From an uncultured Ruminococcus sp. (GTDB lineage Bacteria > Bacillota > Clostridia > Oscillospirales > Ruminococcaceae), in assembly GCA_947176345.1 (NCBI GenBank), contig CAMWQI010000009.1, forward strand, positions 1-32,063: a DNA stretch of 32,063 nt. The letters run 5' to 3'. Numbering within the stretch: the first letter of the stretch is position 1; the number at the start of each line of letters is the position of its first letter. Shown in pieces: positions 16,293-26,174 of this stretch. A model generated the notes under the pieces. That model had not been told where the DNA came from, searched no databases, and worked only from the letters and a program-made list of their open reading frames with translations. The position numbers and the translations under genes were made by a program.

Positions 16293-17912
16293 ATGTATAA
16301 GGCACTCTACCGCAAATGGCGACCAATGACTTTTGATGATGTCATATCCCAGCAACATATAACTGATACGCTTAAAAATCAGATTAAAAGCGGTAAGACT
16401 GCACACGCTTATCTTTTTACGGGTTCACGAGGAACTGGTAAAACTACTTGTGCAAGAATCCTTGCTAAAGCTGTAAACTGTCCGAATCAGAAAGACGGCA
16501 GACCATGTCTTGAATGCGATATATGCCGTGATGCTGAAAACGGTTCACTTACTGATATAGTAGAAATAGATGCAGCCTCAAATAACGGCGTTGATGATAT
16601 ACGTGACCTCCGCGACGGTGCTATATATACTCCGGAACGCTGTTCATATAAGGTTTATATAATCGATGAAGTTCATATGCTATCAACAAGCGCATTCAAT
16701 GCACTGCTGAAAATCATGGAAGAACCACCCGCTTATATAATGTTCATACTTGCAACAACTGAAATACACAAAGTTCCGGCTACTATTGCATCACGCTGTC
16801 AGCGATACGATTTCCGACGTATACGCCCACAGGATATAGCCACACGCCTTGAATATATAGCCGGACAGGAAGAACTTAACCTTACTCCCGACGGTGCATC
16901 ACTTATAGCGAAACTTGCCGACGGTGGTATGCGTGATGCTGTATCTCTGCTTGACCAGTGTTCAGTGTGTGCGGAAATCATAAACGCCGAAACCGTCTCA
17001 AATTCTGCTGGCATTGCCGGACGTGAATATTTATATGAAATTCTTGAAGCAATAGCTACAAAAGATACTGCAAAGGCACTTTCAGTAACGGGAAATCTAT
17101 ATGATATGTCAAAGGACTTGACACGTCTTTGTGAGGAACTCATAACACAATTAAGAAATATTATGCTTATTCAGGTATCACCACAGACAGCACCTAACCT
17201 TATTGTCTGTATGCCCGATGAACTTGAAAAACTTAATGCACTTGCCGGACAATCCACCGCCGAAGAAGTAATGTATCAGTTATCGGCATTGCAGAAATGC
17301 CGTGAAAATATGTCACGCGTAATGAACAGACGTGTAGAATTTGAAATGACCCTTATAAAACTTTGCGGAAATAAAAATAATTCTCCTGAAAGTATTGACA
17401 ATTCTGAAATTTATGATAAAATAAAACAGTTGGAGAATAAACTTAATTCTGTCTCAGCTGTAAATTTTTCACAACCTGCTCCGGCTAATCAGAAACCACC
17501 GGAAGTCCTTACAGCTAATAACCCCATACGCGACTCCGAACCCGTCGCAAATGTGGATATAAAGTCACTTAAACAGGAAGATATGACACCATGTTCACAC
17601 TGGGACGAAATTGTGGAGGAACTCAAAAACGTAAAGCCAGACCTTGCAGGTGCATTGGACGGCTCATATGCCGTTACTGCCGGAAACGTAATATTCATTA
17701 CAGCCATAAACCGTTTATTTATAGATATTTTCAAAAAACACAAGGAAAATGCAATCATACTCGGAAATACTATAAATAAAATTCTCGGTAGTCGGTATGT
17801 AATTAAGGCACGTTGTGAAACAAGCATCGAAAAACAGAAAAGCATGGCTGAAATGATTATACAAAAAGCCAAAGAATACAGCATTGAAACCGCTGTTGAC
17901 AATAACCAATAA
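16293..17912 (+). CDS. dnaX: DNA polymerase III subunit gamma/tau
   Basis: 'MYKALYRKWRPMTFDDVISQQHITDTLKNQI', 'GSRGTGKTTCARILAKAVNC', Zn-binding cysteines, 'IIDEVHMLSTSAFNALLKIMEEPP'; start reset to 16293 (RBS AAAGGAAA). Confidence 0.97.
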   Translation: MYKALYRKWRPMTFDDVISQQHITDTLKNQIKSGKTAHAYLFTGSRGTGKTTCARILAKAVNCPNQKDGRPCLECDICRDAENGSLTDIVEIDAASNNGVDDIRDLRDGAIYTPERCSYKVYIIDEVHMLSTSAFNALLKIMEEPPAYIMFILATTEIHKVPATIASRCQRYDFRRIRPQDIATRLEYIAGQEELNLTPDGASLIAKLADGGMRDAVSLLDQCSVCAEIINAETVSNSAGIAGREYLYEILEAIATKDTAKALSVTGNLYDMSKDLTRLCEELITQLRNIMLIQVSPQTAPNLIVCMPDELEKLNALAGQSTAEEVMYQLSALQKCRENMSRVMNRRVEFEMTLIKLCGNKNNSPESIDNSEIYDKIKQLENKLNSVSAVNFSQPAPANQKPPEVLTANNPIRDSEPVANVDIKSLKQEDMTPCSHWDEIVEELKNVKPDLAGALDGSYAVTAGNVIFITAINRLFIDIFKKHKENAIILGNTINKILGSRYVIKARCETSIEKQKSMAEMIIQKAKEYSIETAVDNNQ

Positions 17913-17938
17913 TTTTTTATCCAAAGGAGATTGAAAAA

Positions 17939-18286
17939 ATGAAAGCAAGAATCCCAAAAAATGTAGGCGGAAACGCACAGAACATGAATCAGATGATTAA
18001 ACAGGCACAGAAAATGCAAGACCAGATTACTGAATTACAGGAAAATATTGAGGAAAGAGAATTTTCTGCTACTGCTGGTGGCGGTGCTGTGGAAGTCGTT
18101 ATCACAGGCAAGAAAACTATCAAGTCACTGAATATCAAGCCGGAAGTCGTTGACCCTGAAGATATTGATATGTTACAGGATTTAATCATAAGTGCTGTAA
18201 ATGAGGCTGTAAACAACGTTGAAACCACCACTGAAGCTGAAATGAGCAAGATAACCGGCGGTGTTTCTATTCCAGGACTTTTCTAA
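17939..18286 (+). CDS. YbaB/EbfC family nucleoid-associated protein
   Basis: 'QMIKQAQKMQDQITELQENIEEREFSATAGGGAVEVVITGKKTIKSLNI'; between dnaX and recR. Confidence 0.95.
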   Translation: MKARIPKNVGGNAQNMNQMIKQAQKMQDQITELQENIEEREFSATAGGGAVEVVITGKKTIKSLNIKPEVVDPEDIDMLQDLIISAVNEAVNNVETTTEAEMSKITGGVSIPGLF

Positions 18287-18888
18287 TGGCTGACCATAAC
18301 GCTTTACCACTTATAATACTCACTGAAAAGTTCGCATCACTTCCCGGCATTGGCATGAAAACCGCACAGAAACTCGCATATTATGTAATGTCAATGGAAA
18401 TGAAAGACGTTGAGGACTTTGCAACTGCACTCGTGAACGCTAAAAAAAATATCCATAAATGTAAGTGCTGTATGAATCTTACAGAACGTGAGATATGCCC
18501 TATATGCTCTTCAGATGTACGCAATAAAAGCATTATATGTGTCGTTGAAACACCTAAAGATGTTACGGCTTTTGAACGCACACGGGAATATCATGGTGTT
18601 TATCATGTACTTCACGGACTTCTCTCTCCAGCCGACGGCGTAAATCCCGACAGCATACACATAAAAGAACTACTCTCAAGAATTTCAGGCGGAAATATAG
18701 CAGAAGTTATTATGGCTACCAACCCTAACGTTGAGGGAGATGCAACTGCTATGTATATAGCAAATCTGCTGAAATCTCTCGGAGTAAAAGTCACACGGCT
18801 TGCATTCGGTCTGCCTGTGGGAAGTATTCTCGAATATGCCGATGAAGTCACACTCTATAAGGCACTTGAAAACAGAAACGATATGTAA
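18286..18888 (+). CDS. recR: Recombination protein RecR
   Basis: 'LPGIGMKTAQKLAYY', 'CKCCMNLTEREICPIC' zinc finger, Toprim 'ICVVETPKDVTAFERTREYHGVYHVLHG'. Confidence 0.97.
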   Translation: MADHNALPLIILTEKFASLPGIGMKTAQKLAYYVMSMEMKDVEDFATALVNAKKNIHKCKCCMNLTEREICPICSSDVRNKSIICVVETPKDVTAFERTREYHGVYHVLHGLLSPADGVNPDSIHIKELLSRISGGNIAEVIMATNPNVEGDATAMYIANLLKSLGVKVTRLAFGLPVGSILEYADEVTLYKALENRNDM

Positions 18889-18890
18889 AT

Positions 18891-18918
18891 AAAAGGACGG
18901 TTAAAACCGTCCTTTTTT
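18891..18918. terminator. Bidirectional intrinsic terminator
   Basis: AAAAGGACGGTT-AA-AACCGTCCTTTTTT between convergent genes. Confidence 0.88.
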
Positions 18919-19636
18919 AATATACCTGATTATATATATTTTTTCCCTCATTAAGAATTTTTTCAATCATTTCCTGATTATATACCTTACGGATATTTTC
19001 CGGCAATTCTGAACCGTCAATACTACTGTAATAATCTTCACCGTTGCCGTCTGTCACCGTAAGTGAACGCATTTCGCCAGAAAACCTCACATTGAAAGTA
19101 TATTCATTTTCCTGATAGCTACAGTCAAGAAACTTTGCATGAAAATCCGTTGAAAAATCCCAGAATGATGGCATTTCCTGATGTGGAAGTACATACGTTA
19201 TGTTATTGTCTTTCATAATGTAGAAACGTTCTGAACTTTCCGAAAAGCCTAAAGAAGTTATACCCTGATTGAAATTTTTTTCAAGTTTGTTTTTCCTTGA
19301 TGCCCATATTATACCATATACAGCAAGAGTAATCATAAAACATATAATTATTATAGAAATAACTATAAATACCGTGCGTTTAAGCCTGTTCCATTTTATT
19401 CCGACTGCTGTTTTTTCTGAAATTTGATTTACCATTTCTTTGTCCTCCCTCAAAAGTTTATCAAGCGATACACCAAACTGGTCACTTATTTTGACGATAG
19501 TGTTCAAATCGGGATAGCTTTTCCCGTTTTCCCAGTTTGAAACTGTCTGTCGTGTCACAAAAAATATCCCTGCAAAATCCTCCTGTGACATATTGTTTTC
19601 CGTCCGTATCTGTCTTATTGATTTGCCTATGTTCAT
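18917..19636 (-). CDS. XRE-family HTH regulator with a C-terminal membrane segment
   Basis: 'MNIGKSIRQIRTENNMSQEDFAGIFFVTRQTVSNWENGKSYPDLNTIVKISDQFGVSLDKLL', TM 'TVFIVISIIIICFMITLAVYGIIWA'. Confidence 0.9.
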   Translation of the reverse strand: MNIGKSIRQIRTENNMSQEDFAGIFFVTRQTVSNWENGKSYPDLNTIVKISDQFGVSLDKLLREDKEMVNQISEKTAVGIKWNRLKRTVFIVISIIIICFMITLAVYGIIWASRKNKLEKNFNQGITSLGFSESSERFYIMKDNNITYVLPHQEMPSFWDFSTDFHAKFLDCSYQENEYTFNVRFSGEMRSLTVTDGNGEDYYSSIDGSELPENIRKVYNQEMIEKILNEGKNIYNQVY

Positions 19637-19825
19637 AAAAATTCACCTCCTTGTGAGATAATTATAATCCAGAATTTCCAGAAAGTAAAGCAAATATCCT
19701 TTTACACATCCGCAAATATTCTTTGCACGTCGGTTTACAGCTGAAAAATTAACACACGAAATCCAAAAAATTAACACGCAAAACACAAAAAAGACGGATT
19801 TAGTTCGATACTCATAAAGAAGTTT

Positions 19826-19863
19826 AAGCCCCGAAACAATTATTGATAACTGCTTCGGGGCTT
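19826..19863 (-). terminator. Hairpin downstream of the 19899-20183 ORF (terminator-like)
   Basis: AAGCCCCGAA (19826-19835) and TTCGGGGCTT (19854-19863); no long T run. Confidence 0.55.
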
Positions 19864-19898
19864 ATTATTAATACTTGATTACTCACATAAATCAGAAT

Positions 19899-20183
19899 TT
19901 AACCTGCAATAAAACCATAGTGTTTTGTATCATGGTATACAAATCCTTTTCGGTTTAAATAATCTTCAAATATTTTCCTGCCTGTATCATTAAGGTCTTT
20001 CAATTCTTCTTTCTTCAGATACAGCCAACCGCCTGTTTCAGTTGATAAAATATCGCCTATATTACATTCTCCTATTTCTTCTACGGGAACGGTCATTGTG
20101 CAATTTTCAGGCATAAATGGGCATTCAACTATGACGCTGTTATCATCAACCGCTATAACCGCCCAAGTATCTATTGTTATCAT
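19899..20183 (-). CDS. Hypothetical protein, 94 aa
   Basis: RBS AAAGGAG upstream of ATG; consensus promoter at 20224-20252; coding not otherwise proven. Confidence 0.65.
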   Translation of the reverse strand: MITIDTWAVIAVDDNSVIVECPFMPENCTMTVPVEEIGECNIGDILSTETGGWLYLKKEELKDLNDTGRKIFEDYLNRKGFVYHDTKHYGFIAG

Positions 20184-20223
20184 AAAATAGTCTCCTTTTA
20201 AATTCCGATTTATCTTAGTAATA

Positions 20224-20252
20224 ATTATACATCAAAGCCGTTACATTGTCAA
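20224..20252 (-). promoter_or_regulatory. Consensus promoter of the 94-aa ORF
   Basis: Minus strand TTGACA (20252-20247), 17 bp, TATAAT (20229-20224). Confidence 0.8.
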
Positions 20253-20341
20253 TAGAAACGCCATAGCACTTTTGACTGAAAATCATAAGTGCTATAGCTT
20301 AAACTTCTTTATGAACACCACTATTTACTCCGGCTTTTATT

Positions 20342-20725
20342 TTATACTTTTTTTCTGATTGTACGCTTCACAATACCTTTAAGACGTTCACAGGTATCAT
20401 GCGGAAATTCTGTCACAAACTTTACAGCGTGTTCGTGTGCCTCTTCCTGAGGCAGTTTAAGGAAATTATGAAAGAACATATATACTTCATTGAAATTAGA
20501 GAATATTTCATTTACAGCATTTTCGCCGTCTGCGGTAAGTACAACGCTATTACAGAAATCTTCATAGACCAGTCCACAATTAGCCATACAACGCAACATC
20601 TTGCTTACACTTGGACGTGATACTCCTAAATGCCTTGCAATACTCACGCTACGCACATATTCGTCAACTTCAGAAAGTTCTTTTATAGCAATAAGATATT
20701 TTATATGACCTGCACAGTGTTTCAT
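20342..20725 (-). CDS. DtxR/MntR-family metal-dependent regulator-like protein
   Basis: 'YVRSVSIARHLGVSRPSVSKMLRCMANCGLVYEDFCNSVVLTADGENAV' winged HTH; RBS AAGGAGTGA. Confidence 0.82.
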   Translation of the reverse strand: MKHCAGHIKYLIAIKELSEVDEYVRSVSIARHLGVSRPSVSKMLRCMANCGLVYEDFCNSVVLTADGENAVNEIFSNFNEVYMFFHNFLKLPQEEAHEHAVKFVTEFPHDTCERLKGIVKRTIRKKV

Positions 20726-20740
20726 GAAAAAATCACTCCT

Positions 20741-21325
20741 TTATTTATCAGAGTCAATTAGATGCCAGTAACCTTTAAGATAAACACAGCCTGAAATTAT
20801 CGTGAGTGCCGTTGAAATCCATATAAGTACAGGAATAACTATATTATCAATGGCATTTTTTATGCCGTCCGAAATGCTGAAATCAAAATCACGGCATATG
20901 CTTAACCATACCAATGCCACCACTATAGACACCATTGTAAATGCCGTCTTGAGTTTTCCCCATATGCCAGCAGCTACTACAATTCCGCTGTCTGCCGCAA
21001 GAAGTCTCAATCCGGAAACCATAAATTCCCTTGCACTTATTATGATAAGCGGTACTGCACCCATTTTTATTTCCGGAATTTCTACAAAAACCGTCAAGGC
21101 AGATATTACAAGTACTTTATCGGCTAACGGGTCAAGGAATTTTCCGAAATTAGTTACAAGATTATGTTTTCTTGCTATTTTTCCGTCAAGTGCGTCTGTA
21201 ATTGACGCTCCGGCAAAAATAACAAATGCTATCAGGTAATGAAATGGCATATTCCAGTACATGAAAAGCAGAAAAAACGGTATAAGAAAAACCCTCAGCA
21301 ATGTAAGCTTATTTGGAAGATTCAT
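20741..21325 (-). CDS. pgsA: CDP-diacylglycerol--glycerol-3-phosphate 3-phosphatidyltransferase
   Basis: CDP-alcohol phosphotransferase motif 'DALDGKIARKHNLVTNFGKFLDPLADK'; 'MNLPNKLTLLRVFLIPFF'. Confidence 0.95.
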   Translation of the reverse strand: MNLPNKLTLLRVFLIPFFLLFMYWNMPFHYLIAFVIFAGASITDALDGKIARKHNLVTNFGKFLDPLADKVLVISALTVFVEIPEIKMGAVPLIIISAREFMVSGLRLLAADSGIVVAAGIWGKLKTAFTMVSIVVALVWLSICRDFDFSISDGIKNAIDNIVIPVLIWISTALTIISGCVYLKGYWHLIDSDK

Positions 21326-22653
21326 TAACTTATCACCTCTCCGATTAAATCATAATCAAGTGTATCAGTAATTTTTACTTTCACGTATTCCCCGACAGCA
21401 AGCGGATTTTCAGATGTAAAGAAAATTTTTCCGTCTATGTCGGGAGCGTCCATTGCAGTACGTCCGAACCAGCATTCAGCAAGGCGGTCAAAACCCTCAA
21501 TAACTGTTTCAAATACCTTGCCCATAAGTTTTTCATTGTTTGCAGCACTTATCATCATCTGCTGTTCCATGATAATATCCGCACGATGATTTTTTATTTC
21601 GTCGTCAATCTGATTATCAAATTCCGAAGCTTTTGTACCTTCTTCCTGTGAGTATGCAAAACAACCAAGTCTGTCAAAACGGACTTTTTGTACAAATTCT
21701 GATAATTCCGTAAATTGTTCATCAGTTTCAGACGGAAAACCTATTATAAGAGTTGTACGAAGAATTACATTCGGAATTTTTTCCCTTATATGCGTGAAAA
21801 GATTTTCCAGACTTTCACGGTCACCCCACCTGTTCATGCGGTCAAGGATTTCACCGTTGCAGTGCTGTATCGGAATTTCAAGATACTTGACAAGTTTTTC
21901 TTCACTGGCAATAGTTTCAAGTAATTCGTCGGTTATTCTCTCCGGATAGCAGTATAATGTACGTATCCAGTGAATGCCATCAATTTTACATAAACGGCGG
22001 AGAAGTTCCGGCAGTTTTGACTCACCGTATAAATCCTCACCATAGCGTGATGTGTCCTGTGCAATTACTATCAGTTCTGTAACACCGTTTTCTGCAAGCC
22101 ATTCAGCCTCTTTTATAACGTCCTCCATGGGAACACTACGGAATTTTCCTCTTATCTGAGGAATGGCACAATAAGTACAGCAGTTTGAACAGCCCTCCGC
22201 AACTTTGAGATATGCAAAAAACGGCAGTGTTGAAATAATTCTTTCGCCTGTAAGTTCCGCATCAAGTTTAGGTGCAAAATTAATGTATCTTTCGTCTTTC
22301 ATTACGTGGTCAAGTACATCAACAATATCCTTGTTGTTTCCTATTCCTATAACTGCATCAGCTTCCGGAAAAAGTTCAGCGGTTTCTTCCTTGTAACGTT
22401 CCGTGAGACAGCCCGTAATTACGATTTTTTTAATAGTACCCTCTTCTTTGAGTTTAGCCAGTTCGAGAATAGTCTCAATAGCTTCTTCTTTTGCAGACTG
22501 TATAAAACCACAGGTATTTACAACTGCAATATCAGAAAGCCCCGGCTCTGTCACGAGCTTATAACCATGACTTTTCAGCTTATACAGCATTCTTTCTGAA
22601 TCAACTAAATTCTTTGAACAGCCTAACGACACCATTCCAACTTTAACCGGCAT
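21325..22653 (-). CDS. rimO: Ribosomal protein S12 methylthiotransferase RimO
   Basis: 'MPVKVGMVSLGCSKNLVDSERM', radical SAM 'CSNCCTYCAIPQIRGKFRS', C-terminal TRAM-like domain; start reset to 22653 (RBS GGAGG). Confidence 0.95.
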   Translation of the reverse strand: MPVKVGMVSLGCSKNLVDSERMLYKLKSHGYKLVTEPGLSDIAVVNTCGFIQSAKEEAIETILELAKLKEEGTIKKIVITGCLTERYKEETAELFPEADAVIGIGNNKDIVDVLDHVMKDERYINFAPKLDAELTGERIISTLPFFAYLKVAEGCSNCCTYCAIPQIRGKFRSVPMEDVIKEAEWLAENGVTELIVIAQDTSRYGEDLYGESKLPELLRRLCKIDGIHWIRTLYCYPERITDELLETIASEEKLVKYLEIPIQHCNGEILDRMNRWGDRESLENLFTHIREKIPNVILRTTLIIGFPSETDEQFTELSEFVQKVRFDRLGCFAYSQEEGTKASEFDNQIDDEIKNHRADIIMEQQMMISAANNEKLMGKVFETVIEGFDRLAECWFGRTAMDAPDIDGKIFFTSENPLAVGEYVKVKITDTLDYDLIGEVIS

Positions 22654-22657
22654 ATTA

Positions 22658-23284
22658 TTAATCCTCCTGACAATCAAAATATTCTTTTACAGCATGGTTG
22701 ATTTCATCATAGCCGTAACCATACCTTACAAGTGAATTTTTGACTTTTTCTATTGATTTTCTGTCTTCCTTGTCTGTAAGCAGACGGACATATTTTGTTG
22801 ATATGAGATATGCGAGATTTTCCGGAAATCTTTCATTATAAATTTGTAAAGCGTCTTCCGCAATGTACTCACCTATACCTTTAAGAATTATCTCACGTTT
22901 TGCACGTTTCAGACCGTATTTTTTTCCCTCAACAAACCGTCGTGCAAGTTTTTCGGCATAACGTTCATCACTGATAATTCCGCATTCCTCAAGTTTTTTC
23001 ACGACAGCCTGACATAAATTTTCATTCTTATACGTTTTAACAAGTTTATCAAGCATTTCCTTAGCCGAATAGTCCCGATAATCAAGACAGTAAAGTGCAT
23101 ACTGATAAGCCCGCCTGAAATTCGAGGCATAAATTATTTTACGGAGTTCAGGGCGTTCAAGTTCAATGCCCTCACGCACCCCGAAATCCGCTATTATATC
23201 GGCGTGGAGATAGATTTTTTTTTCATTGTCTATCTCCACTTCAAAGGTAGTACCCTTGTAAATCCTTACAGAATTTATCTTCAT
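22658..23284 (-). CDS. recX: Regulatory protein RecX
   Basis: 'YALYCLDYRDYSAKEMLDKLVKTY', 'DERYAEKLARRFVEGKKYGLKRAKREIILKGI'; downstream of recA. Confidence 0.93.
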   Translation of the reverse strand: MKINSVRIYKGTTFEVEIDNEKKIYLHADIIADFGVREGIELERPELRKIIYASNFRRAYQYALYCLDYRDYSAKEMLDKLVKTYKNENLCQAVVKKLEECGIISDERYAEKLARRFVEGKKYGLKRAKREIILKGIGEYIAEDALQIYNERFPENLAYLISTKYVRLLTDKEDRKSIEKVKNSLVRYGYGYDEINHAVKEYFDCQED

Positions 23285-24435
23285 TATTCTTCAGCTGGTG
23301 TGAACTCATCAAAATCCTCATCTATATCGTCGAGAATTTCTTTAGTATCATCTTCAGCAGAAACGTCTTCCGTTTTTTCAGATTTTCCGGATTTATCGAA
23401 TATTTCCGCCTGACGCGCTAAAATCTGGTCTTCAACTTCTTTCATGAGTTCCGGATTATTTTTAAGTAATTCCTTTACATTGTCGCGACCCTGTCCTAAT
23501 TTCTGGTCATTATAGCTGAACCATGAACCACCTTTTTTGATTATATCAAGTTCCACAGCCATATCAAGCACTTCACCAGTACGTGAAATACCCTGACCAT
23601 ACATCATATCAAATGTAGCCTCCTTAAATGGCGGAGCTACTTTATTTTTTACAACCTTACAGCGTGTAGATGCACCAATTATTTCACCGTTATTCTTGAT
23701 AACTTCACCTTTCCTTACCTCAATACGTACAGAAGCATAGAATTTCAATGCACGTCCTCCGGGGGTTGTTTCGGGATTACCATACATAACGCCGATTTTT
23801 TCACGAATCTGATTAATGAAAATAGCTACACAATTTGACTTTGAAATAGCACCGGTGAGTTTTCGCATAGCCTGTGACATAAGTCTTGCAAGCTGTCCCA
23901 CGTGCAAATCACCCATATCTCCATCTATTTCCGCACGGGTAGTCATAGCAGCTATTGAGTCGATAACAATGACATCAATAGCACCGGAACGGATAAGGGC
24001 TTCAGCGATTTCAAGTGCCTGCTCACCACTGTCGGGCTGTGAAACAAGCAAATCATCGGTATTTACACCAAGTGCCTTTGCATAATTAGGGTCAAGGGCG
24101 TGTTCAACGTCTATAAATGCAGCCTCACCACCGCGTTTCTGTGCCTGTGAGATTACTGAAAGTGCAACGGTAGTTTTACCGGAACTTTCAGGACCATAAA
24201 TTTCAACAATACGTCCCTTAGGCACACCACCTATGCCGAGTGCCATATCAAGACGCATAGAGCCTGTCGGGATAGCATCAACATTGAGAGTTTCAGTCTG
24301 TCCAAGACGCATTACAGCACCAGCACCATATTTCTTTTCAATCTGTTTCAATGCACTTTCAAGTGCAAGTTTCTTGTCATCCTTTGTTGCATTGCGTACA
24401 ACAGGTGCTTTTTTTGCGAGTTCCTTTTTAGCCAT
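23284..24435 (-). CDS. recA: Recombinase RecA
   Basis: '[49 protein letters not shown]'. Confidence 0.99.
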   Translation of the reverse strand: MAKKELAKKAPVVRNATKDDKKLALESALKQIEKKYGAGAVMRLGQTETLNVDAIPTGSMRLDMALGIGGVPKGRIVEIYGPESSGKTTVALSVISQAQKRGGEAAFIDVEHALDPNYAKALGVNTDDLLVSQPDSGEQALEIAEALIRSGAIDVIVIDSIAAMTTRAEIDGDMGDLHVGQLARLMSQAMRKLTGAISKSNCVAIFINQIREKIGVMYGNPETTPGGRALKFYASVRIEVRKGEVIKNNGEIIGASTRCKVVKNKVAPPFKEATFDMMYGQGISRTGEVLDMAVELDIIKKGGSWFSYNDQKLGQGRDNVKELLKNNPELMKEVEDQILARQAEIFDKSGKSEKTEDVSAEDDTKEILDDIDEDFDEFTPAEE

Positions 24436-25247
24436 TATAAATCCTCCTGTTTCTGTGCCGTCACCGACCTGATAATTTTCTGTAGGTCACGGCTGAATGT
24501 TATATTTTTAAAATTGTTTTCCTTTAATATTTCCCCTACTTTTTCATGCTGATTGTCGCCAAATTCAAACATTATGTAACCACCGTTTTTAAGGGAATTT
24601 TTCCATAGCGGAATCATCTTTCTGTAGAAATCAAGACCATCTATACCACCAAAAAGTGCTATTTCCGGCTCAAAAGTGACTTCTTTCTGTAGAGTATTCA
24701 TTTCGTCATGTGTGAGATATGGCGGATTTGAAACTATTATATCAAGTCCGGAAAATTTTTCAGCAGTTTCAGTTTTCAGAACATCGGCATTGAATATCTT
24801 AATATCCGCATTATGAAGTTCGGCATTTGTTTTTATTATATCAACTGCTTTTTCCGAAATTTCAACTGCACTCACTTCTGAATAAGGTATTTCCTTACTC
24901 AAAACCACAGCTATGCAACCACTTCCGGAACACAAATCGGCTATTGCCGGACTGATTATATTATTTTTTCTGCATAAATTAATTATGTTTTCAATAAGTA
25001 ATTCAGTTTCCGGACGCGGTATAAGTACATTTTCATTGACTTTAATTTTATATCCATAAAATTCCCACTCTTTAAGAATATACTGCAACGGATAGCCCGC
25101 TGAACGTCTTTTTATCATATCAAGAATTTTTTCACGGTTTTCGTCCGGAAAATCCTCAAAGATACACTTTGTATCAAAATATGCAGACTCTATGCCGTTT
25201 TCCTTCATAATGGAAACACATTCACGGAAAAAATCATTATTTACCAT
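24435..25247 (-). CDS. prmC: Peptide chain release factor N5-glutamine methyltransferase
   Basis: '[12 protein letters not shown]', '[15 protein letters not shown]', '[12 protein letters not shown]'. Confidence 0.95.
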   Translation of the reverse strand: MVNNDFFRECVSIMKENGIESAYFDTKCIFEDFPDENREKILDMIKRRSAGYPLQYILKEWEFYGYKIKVNENVLIPRPETELLIENIINLCRKNNIISPAIADLCSGSGCIAVVLSKEIPYSEVSAVEISEKAVDIIKTNAELHNADIKIFNADVLKTETAEKFSGLDIIVSNPPYLTHDEMNTLQKEVTFEPEIALFGGIDGLDFYRKMIPLWKNSLKNGGYIMFEFGDNQHEKVGEILKENNFKNITFSRDLQKIIRSVTAQKQEDL

Positions 25248-26161
25248 TTGTCCTCCGATTTATCTTCAGGAATACATTCCTTAAGAGCAGTTATTGCAAT
25301 TTCAATCATACTGTCATCTGGTTCACGGGTAGTTATTCTTTGCATGGCAAGTCCGGGAGCAGAAAGTATTCTTGTAAATAAATTATCATGATTTCCGGCA
25401 AGCCTTATGCACTCATAGGATATTCCCACTATAAGCGGAAGAAGTATCAGTGATGCAACTATTCTCTGCCATGTAACAGTGAACGGCACAAGGCACATAA
25501 CAAGTATACTTATTATAAGCACTATAAATATAAAACTTGTTCCGCATCTTTTATGAAAACGCGACTGTTTGCGGACGTTCTCTACAGTGAGTGGCAATTC
25601 CGCCTCATGACAGGCTATTGTTTTATGTTCCGCACCGTGATATTCATATTGTCGTCGTATGTCTTTCATAAGGCTTACAAGTGCCATATATCCCACAAAG
25701 ATAACTATTTTAACAATGCCCTCCAGTACGGAGCGTATTATTCTTTTTTCGGCAATGCTTGAAAAAAGTCCCACTATCCATTTAGGCAGAAACATGAAAA
25801 GTCCCACTGCCATAATTATTCCGACAAACGTTCCTATATACATTATTATATCGAATATTCCTGATTTTTCCTCTTCTGCTTTTTCCTCTTCAGTAAGCTG
25901 TTTTTCGGCGGACTTCATCATATATTTGTAGCCTCTCATCATTGACTCAACAAAGTTCACACAGCCTCTCACAAGCGGAGTCTTTTTATACCACGGAGCA
26001 TTCTTTCCGTTATTTTCTTCCCATGTTTCAAGGTCTATAGAGCCGTCGGGCAGTCGACAAGCCATAGCACCCTTATTTGGTCCTAACATCATTATGCCCT
26101 CAATAAGAGCTTGTCCGCCTATTTTTGACTTGAATTTTTCACCGGATTGTTTTTTTCCCAT
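25241..26161 (-). CDS. DUF1385 domain-containing membrane protein
   Basis: 'IGGQALIEGIMMLGPNKGAMACRLPDGSI', 'YHGAEHKTIACHEAELPLTVENVRKQSRFHKRCGTSF'. Confidence 0.93.
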   Translation of the reverse strand: MGKKQSGEKFKSKIGGQALIEGIMMLGPNKGAMACRLPDGSIDLETWEENNGKNAPWYKKTPLVRGCVNFVESMMRGYKYMMKSAEKQLTEEEKAEEEKSGIFDIIMYIGTFVGIIMAVGLFMFLPKWIVGLFSSIAEKRIIRSVLEGIVKIVIFVGYMALVSLMKDIRRQYEYHGAEHKTIACHEAELPLTVENVRKQSRFHKRCGTSFIFIVLIISILVMCLVPFTVTWQRIVASLILLPLIVGISYECIRLAGNHDNLFTRILSAPGLAMQRITTREPDDSMIEIAITALKECIPEDKSEDKW

Positions 26162-26174
26162 AAATATTTATCTC

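Larger units (their letters stand above)
19812..20314. repeat. Unit bounded by 18-bp perfect inverted repeats
   Basis: TCATAAAGAAGTTTAAGC at 19812-19829; reverse complement GCTTAAACTTCTTTATGA at 20297-20314; a hairpin lies at or beside each repeat. Confidence 0.8.

Noticed and set aside
17730-17745. A-rich run in dnaX (TTC AAA AAA CAC) as a programmed frameshift site
   Set aside because: The zero frame reads AAA AAA rather than the A AAA AAG/AAC slippery arrangement, and the site is close to the end of the gene with no obvious short alternative product.
17489-18019. 176-aa and 87-aa minus ORFs opposite dnaX/ybaB
   Set aside because: Opposite well-conserved genes in both coding regions; typical shadow ORFs of AT-rich DNA.
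20263-20295. Hairpin ATAGCACTT/AAGTGCTAT as the terminator of the 11-gene operon
   Set aside because: Positioned after the DtxR-like gene but lacks a T run on the minus strand; better described as part of the inverted-repeat unit.
20802-21239. 145-aa plus ORF opposite pgsA
   Set aside because: Shadow ORF antisense to a gene with a perfect CDP-alcohol phosphotransferase motif.
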